Made by a program: the position numbers and the translations under genes
Shown: piece by piece, positions 1 to 7,476 of the stretch
Position numbering within the stretch: the stretch's first letter is position 1
Layout: the number at the start of each line of letters is the position of its first letter
The notes under the pieces: generated by a model
Told to the model about the DNA's origin: nothing
Seen by the model: only the letters and a program-made list of their open reading frames with translations
Database searches by the model: none
Origin: Rebecca billardiae RCC1528
Lineage: Eukaryota; Haptophyta
Direction: 5' to 3'
Length of the DNA stretch: 64,000 nt
Assembly (NCBI GenBank): GCA_965240325.2
Contig: OZ251227.1
Span: forward strand, 1,736,001 to 1,800,000

Positions 1-17
1 CCTCACCTGCCTGCGCC

Positions 18-107
18 GGTCTGTTTTGTGGCGGTGTCTTTGTGCAGTGTTGGATGGCGTTAATCACGCCTTAACCAAGTGTGCACGTTAAATCATAGTA
101 AACTGTA
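18..107 (-). repeat. 90-bp dispersed repeat, copy 1 (inverted partner of 5330-5419)
   Basis: Read on the minus strand this stretch matches 5330-5419 with only about two mismatches. It starts with the 12-mer TACAGTTTACTA (bases 96-107 in reverse). Similarity stops abruptly at both ends: beyond base 17 and beyond base 107 the flanks of the two copies are unrelated. The two copies point in opposite directions and enclose a 5.3 kb block with the RNase H ORF, a dispersed repeat and a small gene. It could be the end of a mobile element or a separately inserted short repeat. Confidence 0.75.
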
Positions 108-1020
108 ACGTTAGCGCGGACTTTGCCGTGTTGCCCCCACACCCTATTCAAATGGGTATGTATGGTACGCAGTGCTTCCTGGACAGTTAAAATGCCCCTT
201 ATTTATAACGGGCTCCGGGTGATCAGGCTGGCGGCCGAAGCCTCCAGCCCTACCCTGGCCAGCCCCCAACCAACCACCACCCTCACCCAACCTCAAACCA
301 CTGACCGAGACACCCGTAGTGTCTTGACACCACTCCACTGTGGACAGCCCGCCTCCAGAGGGGGCGGGGGTATGCCATTGCCAACAGCATACAAGCCCAA
401 CACTGTGGGGTGGTCCCAGGTACAAGCAGTGCACGGCCTTGCAATTCAAGATCATCGAGTTTGAGCCGAGTCGGCAGAAGGGGCACCCCCTAGGGTGCCC
501 CAGTGTGGGCAGAGGGCCAGCCACTAGCCGATCCCTGCGCGGCCGGAAGGGGACTGAGGGGACTGTCATCGAGCCCAGTAGCTGGGCAGGGGTCTGGGCC
601 ACTGGCCCTGGCAGCGAGGCGCCTGTATTTCACTCGTGCAGCTATGGAGGCAGAGGGGGTCATGTCAGACATGTGTGCTATATCGGGCATCAAGTCAGGG
701 CGTGGGCCGCTGTAGGAGGCAAGCAGAGTGGTGGCGATGGCTAATACGCCTGGGGAGGAGTCGTTTGCGCGCCTCTTTCTGCTGCTCTTTGCAGGGGGTT
801 GCATACTTCGCTGTGCAGGCTGAGCCTGCCTGCCAGTTGGTGTTAGGATAGGCACATTTGCCTGGCGGGGTGGGCAGTGTCGTTTGGGCGGGGGGCTGTC
901 TTGCTGAGCTTGACTAGGAGGAGGCAGCCTGCGCCTGGGGGCTGCCAGTGTCTTGGCAGAGCCAGCAGGTGGCTGTGTGGCCTGCTGTCCAGTGTCTGAT
1001 TGTGTAATGCCGTTGTGAGC
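108..1020. other. Gene-free stretch downstream of the retrotransposon ORF
   Basis: No convincing coding sequence. It lies directly 3' of the RNase H ORF on the minus strand and may be the 3' untranslated tail of that retroelement. No poly-A tail or tandem 3' end repeat is obvious. Confidence 0.4.
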
Positions 1021-2802
1021 TCAGTGACCAGTGTGACTGCCCGCAGCAGGATCTGCCTCAATCTCAGGGCCCCCATGTGTCAACACATTGTCCGACGGAC
1101 GCACATCGCGGCGAGCCAACGGTGGGGTAACATGTTGGAGCGGCCATGCCACAAGAGGTGTGGCAGGCTGCAGAGGCCACGCAATCACCATAGGGAGGGG
1201 GCGAGCACGCTGTAGGGGCCATGCCCGCAAGAGTAGCTGAGGGCGCACGTGGTGACCGCGCGCTATTGGCTGGTGCAGGTTGGCCTGCCCCGCGCCTGCC
1301 TGCCAGCCCTGGCCAGCCTGGGCAGGGGGTTGCTGCTGGATGACAGGTGGCCCCTGTAACTGATTATTCATGGCAATCGCCCCTCCTGGGCCTGCCTGTG
1401 CCTGTGGGGGAGGGGGCTGCCCCCCCTGGTCGTGCCCAGGCGGCTGCCGAAGCTCCCTGGCATGTCGGAGGAGACGCCCTGCCTTTGACAGCTGGGAGTC
1501 CACGTCCTTGCGGGCCTGCATGATGCCTAGCCCTGCCTTCAGTAAGGCCACGTGCATGCTCCTGCCGAGATGCACGTTGCCCCCCACAGTGGTCTTCAGT
1601 GTGCTGGGCACCCTGCCCAAGAGGGCAGCCCCAGAGCACACATGTCGCGCCAAGTTCCATGCTGCTGCCTGTCCCTGCATGAAGGGCTCAATTATATGCG
1701 ATATGCTTCTGGCAGCAGCCTCGCGGTAGGCATCGACCTCAGGGCACTCGGAGAAGAGGTGGTGTTCAGTATCTGGCGCTGGATGTAGCAGTGGAGTATG
1801 ATCACAGAGGGGGCAGGCATCGCTAAATGCAGCCCCCGACTGGAATCGCACAGATAACAACGTCGGGTCTCGCAGGGCAGCCGGCTGCAGGAACTCATAT
1901 CCGTGGTGGAGTATGTAGTAGGCAGGCACAGTGCTGGCCTGCCAGGTCCGTAGGATGCCAGTGGAGGCCTCTGGCCACACGCCAGTCCATTCACCCACCA
2001 AGTCACAGCTGGGCTTGGTGGCTTGCAGGTGCGTTGCCCTTTGTGACAGCACACTGTCATGCACAAGGGGCTTGATTCTGCCTGCCACTGGCTCTCCGTT
2101 GGCCAGCTGTACCAGCGCATGAGAACCCGCATTTGGGTGGCCACCTCTCATGTGAGTCACACAGGGGGTTGTGGGGTCAGAGCAGCATAGCTTGGCCCCA
2201 GCATCGCTGCAGGCGTTGAGCAGGGTTTTGGGGTTCATCCCTGCTTGGCGCAAAGCCGCCACACTGTGTTGGCTGACGGTGCAGTACTGGTCCCCCTGAG
2301 TGTGAGTGAGGCTGAGGTGTAGCGCGGCCGCATCGTCAGCAGAGTGCGCCTTGACATGCTCAAATGAAGTGGTGCTGCCATGCATCAGGCGGCGCCAGCC
2401 CACCAGGTTCATGACCCTGGCGATGTATGGTGCGTACGCGTGGTGCCCCTGCCGCAGCCGTCGGTCCCAGGGGTCGTTTTGCCACATTTCGGCGGCCTTT
2501 ACCATTTCCTGCAGGTCAGTGCACACCAGCAGGTTGGCGGTGGGGTCAATCTGTACCAATGCATCGGTGATGGCCATGAATTCGGCTGGGCCTGGTGCCT
2601 GGTGCCCCTCGAACTTGGAGCAATACACATGCACAGGGGCAGTGTAATTGTTGCCACTGAAGAAGGAAAAGGCACATGCAGCCTGTCCGTTCTCTGCATC
2701 GAATGAGCCGTCAGTGGCCACCATTAGCATGCCAGGTACAGGAAGTGCCGGCAGATGGCGGGGATTGGGTGGATCACAGATAGTGCGCTTGGCGGCAGGC
2801 AC
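1021..2802 (-). CDS. Non-LTR retrotransposon C-terminal region: RNase H plus reverse-transcriptase zinc knuckle
   Basis: The 593-residue frame opens with an RNase H fold. VATDGSFD carries Asp31, GPAEFMAI carries Glu74, LLVCTDLQ carries Asp96, and HVKAHSADDAA supplies His153 and Asp156/157, so the metal-binding acidic set looks complete. Around residues 330-370 a Cys/His cluster (SDACPLCDHT, then TEHHLFSECP) resembles the zf-RVT motif that follows reverse transcriptase in LINE-type elements. No reverse transcriptase or AP endonuclease precedes it: upstream the frame runs into an unrelated dispersed repeat at 2869, so this is probably a 5'-truncated element. The last 150 residues are proline- and glutamine-rich. 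The start codon is the first Met in frame and may not be biological. A host-adopted RNase H is possible but less likely. Confidence 0.7.
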   Translation of the reverse strand: MPAAKRTICDPPNPRHLPALPVPGMLMVATDGSFDAENGQAACAFSFFSGNNYTAPVHVYCSKFEGHQAPGPAEFMAITDALVQIDPTANLLVCTDLQEMVKAAEMWQNDPWDRRLRQGHHAYAPYIARVMNLVGWRRLMHGSTTSFEHVKAHSADDAAALHLSLTHTQGDQYCTVSQHSVAALRQAGMNPKTLLNACSDAGAKLCCSDPTTPCVTHMRGGHPNAGSHALVQLANGEPVAGRIKPLVHDSVLSQRATHLQATKPSCDLVGEWTGVWPEASTGILRTWQASTVPAYYILHHGYEFLQPAALRDPTLLSVRFQSGAAFSDACPLCDHTPLLHPAPDTEHHLFSECPEVDAYREAAARSISHIIEPFMQGQAAAWNLARHVCSGAALLGRVPSTLKTTVGGNVHLGRSMHVALLKAGLGIMQARKDVDSQLSKAGRLLRHARELRQPPGHDQGGQPPPPQAQAGPGGAIAMNNQLQGPPVIQQQPPAQAGQGWQAGAGQANLHQPIARGHHVRPQLLLRAWPLQRARPLPMVIAWPLQPATPLVAWPLQHVTPPLARRDVRPSDNVLTHGGPEIEADPAAGSHTGH

Positions 2803-3600
2803 GTGCCCCAGGTACTGCCCTCAGCATATCCCTCACTGCCAGTATCACCGCCGGTGACTCTGGTCAGCAATGATGATCGCGAAAAGTTGCGCGTGAGGTG
2901 ACGACGATCCAACGGCAAAGTGCCACCGGCACATGAGTCGGTCTCTGCGTGGAGTGCGGGTGCGGCGGCGTCGGTGCGGCGGAGGCGGAGGCGGAGGCGT
3001 CGGGGGCGGCGGCTGAAGGGAGCGAGGGCGATGGTGGCGGCGCAGTCGAGGGAGGTGCGCCGAATGGCATGTCCGTCCTCACCCTCGCCGGCGGCGGCCG
3101 CCCGCGTGCCGCCGCCGCGGCGGCTCGGCTTGCTGGCGACCGACTGCTGCCGCAGGTGATGCGACCGGACGCGCCGATGCGGCGCGCGTACGAGGTGGCG
3201 CAGCTGCTGCTCGAGGTGATCGCGCACTGCGCGCTCGACCCCGCCGAGCCCGCCGCATGCGCCACCCTCTCCGCAGGCTGCGTCGCAAATCTGACCTATC
3301 CGGTCGACAGGCGTCTGCACTCGGACTGCGCGGCGGCGCCGGCGCGAGGCCGAGCGCGCGAGCCTGGGCGGCGGCGGGCGCGCGGCGGGGCATGTGCTGC
3401 CCGAGAGGCTGGCGCACTCGCCCAGCGCCGCCGCGCACACCGCCGCCGACCTCGCGCGCACGACCTCCGTCAACTCCTCCGTCAGCGGCGGAGAGCGCGT
3501 CGCGTCGCCGCCCACGCGGCTGGTCGCTGCCGCCCAGCCGGTTCGTCATCCGAGCGCAGTCGCCCGCCGGCGGCGGCGGGGCGGATCGGAGGCGGCGGCG

Positions 3601-3651
3601 TCGGAGGGCGGCGTCGGAGGGCGGCGTCGGAGGGCGGCGTCGGAGGGCGGA
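3601..3651 (+). repeat. 13-bp minisatellite (TCGGAGGGCGGCG)
   Basis: Three full units plus a partial unit stand in tandem here. The corresponding position of the partner copy (about 60967-61042) has five full units plus a partial one. Unit number therefore differs between copies, and each 13-bp unit shifts the reading frame. Confidence 0.85.
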
Positions 3652-3940
3652 GCGGAGGGCGGCGGCGCGCCGCCGCCGCCGCCCGACGGGCTGCCGCGAT
3701 CGCCGCTCGCCGCCGCGATCGCCGCCGCCGACGGCAGCGGCGGCGCGCGGGCGCCCGCAGCGCGCGCCGGGCCGGTCGCCGCCTGGGTGGTGGGACCGCC
3801 GCTGGGGGGTGGGGCGGGCGGAGGAGATGGCGGTGGCGAAGGAGGAAGCGGTGGTGGACGTGGACGTCACGCAGTCCGGGCTGCACTGGCTCATCCACCT
3901 CCTCTCCGCACTCGACCCGCCGCCGTCACCGACGGCGCAG

Positions 3941-4208
3941 CAGCTGGCGGCGGCGCGACGGACGGTGGCGGGCGCGGCCGCGGCCGAAGCGGGCGCGCGC
4001 CGCGCGCGCCGCTGCGGTGGCGTGGAGCGGCGGGAGCTGAGCGGCGCGCTGCTGCACACGCAGTCACGCTGCAGCGCAGCTGGCGGCGGCGCGACGGACG
4101 GTGGCGGGCGCGGCCGCGGCCGAGGCGGGCGAGCGCCGCGCGCGCCGCTGCGGCGGCGTGGAGCGGCGGGAGCTGAGCGGCGCGCTGCTGCACACGCAGT
4201 CACGCTGC
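3941..4208 (+). repeat. 136-bp tandem duplication inside dispersed repeat copy 1
   Basis: Bases 3941-4072 and 4077-4208 are the same sequence with about three substitutions, at a 136-bp period. The partner copy near 61340-61470 has the unit once, so the duplication arose here after the copies separated. Confidence 0.85.
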
Positions 4209-4408
4209 GCTTACGTGCTGCAGACGCTGTGCGAGCGCGCCACCGCCGACGCCGTCGCGCCGCCGCTGCCCCCGCCGCACCGGCACCGTCTGACCGTCCG
4301 ACCGTGTCGTCACAAGCCGCGGCTGCTGCTCACATTCACAAGCTGCGTGATGGTGACTAGCACTAGCCACTAGGGCCGTGCGCCCTCAACTTCGTTGTTC
4401 ACTACCCG

Positions 4409-4429
4409 AAGATCGGCGTAGCCGATCTT
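4409..4429. repeat. Perfect hairpin at the 3' end of the dispersed repeat
   Basis: A 9-bp perfect stem closes over a 3-base GTA loop. The core GATCGGC-GTA-GCCGATC recurs at 61673-61689 at the end of the partner copy. It may mark the element terminus or a 3' processing signal. Confidence 0.6.
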
Positions 4430-4871
4430 ATCATCGTAAGTGATATTCATCATGCACACAGTGACCGACACGGATCGTCACTGAGCCTATACGGTAATGA
4501 GTATACGTCACCGCGTCACTGCTCATTACGCCGTTGGCCGCGGCAGACTCTCGCCGACTGACTCAGTCTCAGGGCGGGCGGGCAGCCTACGGGCCCCCAG
4601 CGCCATAATCCATCGTTGCGGCGACGGTACTCGAAGCGCCACGCGGTCAGACTGTGGCCCGTCCGTCGTCAGTGAGACGTCACTCGCTAAGACTAGCTGA
4701 CCGGCTCGGAGCCTCTCGGCACTGCGGTCGTGGTGGCCGGGCCCGCCATCACGCAGACTACTGTGGACACCAGAGGCTACGGGACGGATCGTGCAGCTCC
4801 ACCGAGTAGTTGCCGGAGTTCGGCATACCGCCGATCCTCGCAAAGGGACTCGCTCTCTAAGCGGTTGCTCA
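4430..4871. other. Spacer without recognised features
   Basis: No credible ORF, repeat or RNA gene is visible. It lies between the 3' end of the dispersed repeat and the 3' end of the small minus-strand gene, so it may include that gene's 3' UTR. Confidence 0.4.
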
Positions 4872-5267
4872 TTAGCCATGAGCCGTCGCGGGTGCGCCAC
4901 TCGCGATTGACAAGCCGTGCTCATCCACACCGAGGCGAGCCTGCTGCTCCTCCGTGTAGTACGCAGCCGTCCATCCGCCCATGTCGCGCTCGCCGGCGGG
5001 CTTCTCCATGGCGCCGTATGTCCATGGGGGGCCAGCCAGACCCACCATGCCAGGTGGTGGGCCGCCACCGGCTGGCTCCGCCCCTGCGCCTGCTGCATTC
5101 GACACCTTCTGGCCTGTTTCGTCCACTCCGAGCCGGCACTGCTGCTCTTCCGTGTAGACCGCGGCCGTCCACGAGCCCATATCGCGCTCGCCCTGCGGCG
5201 CCTCGATCTCACCCCGCGTCCACGGCGGGCCGATCGCTCCCATCTTCCCGGCGCCCGTGTTGGCCAT
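4872..5267 (-). CDS. Small two-repeat protein of the WTAAxYTEEQQxRLGVDE type
   Basis: The 131-residue protein contains the same about 40-residue module twice, at residues 13-52 and 79-118. Each module carries GPPWT, then GERDMG, WTAA and YTEEQQ, then RLGVDE. The modules are joined by a Gly/Pro/Ala linker. There is no signal peptide or membrane segment and the protein is acidic and hydrophilic. Conservation between the modules against a GC-biased background shows that this frame, not the overlapping minus-strand frames, is coding. The first Met lies directly before the first module. I do not recognise a named family. A short dispersed repeat (5330-5419) sits 62 bp upstream and may supply or disrupt the promoter. 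Confidence 0.8.
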   Translation of the reverse strand: MANTGAGKMGAIGPPWTRGEIEAPQGERDMGSWTAAVYTEEQQCRLGVDETGQKVSNAAGAGAEPAGGGPPPGMVGLAGPPWTYGAMEKPAGERDMGGWTAAYYTEEQQARLGVDEHGLSIASGAPATAHG

Positions 5268-5329
5268 GACGTACGCCCGTCTTGGCCGAGCGACCGCTTG
5301 CGCGCCAAGATCGCCGGACAGTTTACTAC

Positions 5330-5419
5330 TACAGTTTACTATGTTTTAACGTGCACACTTGGTTAAGGCGTGATTGACGCCATCCAACACTGCACAAAGA
5401 CACCGCCACAAAACAGACC
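5330..5419 (+). repeat. 90-bp dispersed repeat, copy 2
   Basis: Matches 18-107 in inverted orientation. It begins with TACAGTTTACTA at 5330-5341. An 11-12 base copy of the same motif stands just before it (5317-5328). It ends one base before the left arm of the large inverted repeat at 5421. Confidence 0.75.
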
Positions 5420-5420
5420 G

Positions 5421-6172
5421 TACGCGTCGGCTTCTCCAATTCGCCTCGGGGTCGCGGCCGAAAAAAATCCGGCCTGCGCCCGCGACGGCGCGCGGCCGAG
5501 CTCGGGCCGACTCGGGAGGTCGGCGCGCGGCGCCACAACGCGTGGTGGCGCGCGTGCGTCCCGGAGCGCGATGTAGACTACGCGCGCGCGCTCACGTGCC
5601 CTCGGGGGTACAGAGGGCCTGCAACCGCCCCCGCGTAGTGCGGCATGCCGCCTGCACCGCGTTCGCGTCCAGTCGTCGCCGAGCACCGCCCAGATCCATC
5701 GGTGCACGCAAGCGTGGCCGGCCTGAGGGCCGGTCGGCGAAGCCGCTGAGCGCGGATCTGATGCATGACATTCTGTGCATGCACGTGTACAGCACAGCGC
5801 CCACCGCGCTGACCACGACCGTCGTCATGACGTTCAGCGCGGGCATCACGCACTGCTGCTGCCGGCTGATGGGCGCGCGGCAAGCAGTGATGGCAAGCTG
5901 CCCCACCGCCCAGCAGCCGAGCTGGGGGGCTTAGCAGCCGCAGTACGCGTAGCTGGGTCCTGCAGCTGGGCGGCGGGGCAGTTACGAGTACTGCTGGGCG
6001 CTCGGAGTACATCAGCGCCACAGCGTTGCGAATGCGGGCCGGCGGCGCGGCCGACGGCCGGCGGCGCGGCCGACGGCCGGCCGGCAGACGGCAGCCGGCC
6101 AGCGGCAGTAGCCGGACAGGCGGAGCGATTCGAGCTGTGTTCTGAGGTGGGCAGGCTCCGCACTGATGACAG
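5421..6172 (+). mobile_element. Left arm of a 1.9 kb long inverted-repeat (foldback-like) element
   Basis: This 752-bp arm is the near-perfect reverse complement of 6563-7305. The visible differences are a 6-bp and a 3-bp length change plus a few substitutions. The outer end begins TACGCGTCGGC. No transposase was recognised in the arm. The transcript of either strand would fold into a very long duplex. Confidence 0.85.
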
Positions 6173-6562
6173 CAGATGACATATATGTGATACGCTGTAG
6201 TCGTAGTAGCAGACAAAGATGATGTGACATGTGCTTGTGCAATGCCGTGCCTGCGAGTGCGGCCGCCGCGCGTGGGTCACGCCGCTGCGGTGAACCGCCG
6301 CGCAACCATAAGCCGCGAGTTCATCACGCTGTTCCGCGTGTACCCGAGCTGCGCGCGAGGAGATCTTCGCCACCGCGGTCGCACTCACCATGCTCAGGAG
6401 ACGACACAGCAGGTGGCGGGACTTCTGAAGGGTGGCACGCTGATCCACCTCGCGCTCTGTATATATATCAATCACTATCCAATGGTACTCTCGCCGTCGC
6501 CCGAAAGGCAGGGCGTATTGGCGGCACGACGACACTGACGGATATCCTGAACACCGATTACA
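6173..6562. mobile_element. Central spacer of the 1.9 kb inverted repeat
   Basis: This 390-bp single-copy loop contains short open frames but nothing I recognise. Confidence 0.6.
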
Positions 6563-7305
6563 CTGTCATCAGTGCGGAGCCTGCCCACCTCAGAACACAG
6601 CTCGAATCGCTCCGCCTGTCCGGCTACTGCCGCTGGCCGGCTGCCGTCTGCCGGCCGGCCGTCGGCCGCGCCGCCGGCCGTCGGCCGCGCCGCCGGCCCG
6701 CAACGCTGTGGCGCTGATGTACTCCGAGCGCCCAGCAGTACTCGTAACTGCCCCGCCGCCCAGCTGCAGGACCCAGCTACGCGTACTGCGGCTGCTAAGC
6801 CCCCCAGCTCGGCTGCTGGGCGGTGGGGCAGCTTGCCATCACTGCTTGCCGCGCGCCCATCAGCCGGCAGCAGCAGTGCGTGATGCCCGCGTTGAACGTC
6901 ATGACGACGGTCGTGGTCAGCGCGGTGGGCGCTGTGCTGTACACATGCATGCACAGAATGTCATGCATCAGATCCGCGCTCAGCGGCTTCGCCGACCGGC
7001 CCTCAGGCCGGTCACGCTTGCGTGCACCGATGGATCTGGGTGCTCGGCGATGACTGGACGCGAACGCGGTGCAGGCGGCATGCCGCACTACGCGGGGGCG
7101 GTTGCAGGCCCTCTGTACCCCCGATGGCACGTGAGCGCGCGCGCGTAGTCTACATCGCGCTCCGGGACGCACGCGCGCCACCACGCGTTGTGGCGCCGCG
7201 CGCCGACCTCCCGAGTCGGCCCGAGCTCGGCCGCGCGCCGTCGCGGGCGCAGGCCGGATTTTTTTCGGCCGCGACCCCGAGGCGAATTGGAGAAGCCGAC
7301 GCGTA
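6563..7305 (-). mobile_element. Right arm of the 1.9 kb long inverted-repeat element
   Basis: The 743-bp reverse complement of 5421-6172. It ends at the mirrored TACGCGTCGGC terminus and is followed after two bases by a dispersed 26-bp motif at 7308. Confidence 0.85.
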
Positions 7306-7307
7306 GT

Positions 7308-7333
7308 AAGAATAAGAGACGCACACAGCTCAG
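7308..7333 (+). repeat. Dispersed motif, copy 1 (26-bp core)
   Basis: The core starts AAGAATAAGAGACGC and ends AGCTCAG. The same core is at 22194-22219, and in reverse at 47298-47323, 47464-47489 and, 24 bases long, 51674-51697. Here the adjoining 12-mer TACAGTTTACTA is missing because the inverted-repeat arm ends just before it. It lies 144 bp upstream of the beta-galactosidase start. Confidence 0.7.
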
Positions 7334-7476
7334 GTGTGCAGGCGAGATCAGTAAATAATCTCAAATCGACAGACCCCCCCCCCCCGCCCGGCCCCGCCCC
7401 CGGGCCGGAGGCACCCCCGGCCCACGCCGGGGCCGGGCTTGACCATCGTGTCGGCGGACGGCCGCGCCGACGATTG

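Larger units (their letters stand above)
2869..4427 (+). repeat. Dispersed 1.4-1.6 kb repeat, copy 1 (direct partner at 60257-61689)
   Basis: The block is collinear with 60257-61689 in the same orientation and shares the start AATGATGATCG and the end GATCGGCGTAGCCGATC. Both copies can be read as protein fragments. One includes LLLEVIAHCALDPAEPAAC; another, in a different frame, includes GLHWLIHLLSALDPPP. In this copy single-base changes near 3335-3345 break the first frame, so it looks like a decayed gene fragment or the cargo of a non-autonomous element. I do not recognise the parent protein. This copy has an extra 136-bp tandem duplication and a shorter 13-bp minisatellite than the partner. 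Confidence 0.75.

Noticed and set aside
7308-7333. Resemblance of the dispersed motif to a Tn5 mosaic end or sequencing adapter
   Set aside because: Only a GTCTCTTAT-like octamer/nonamer is shared. The full 19-base mosaic end is absent and all copies share extra genomic sequence.
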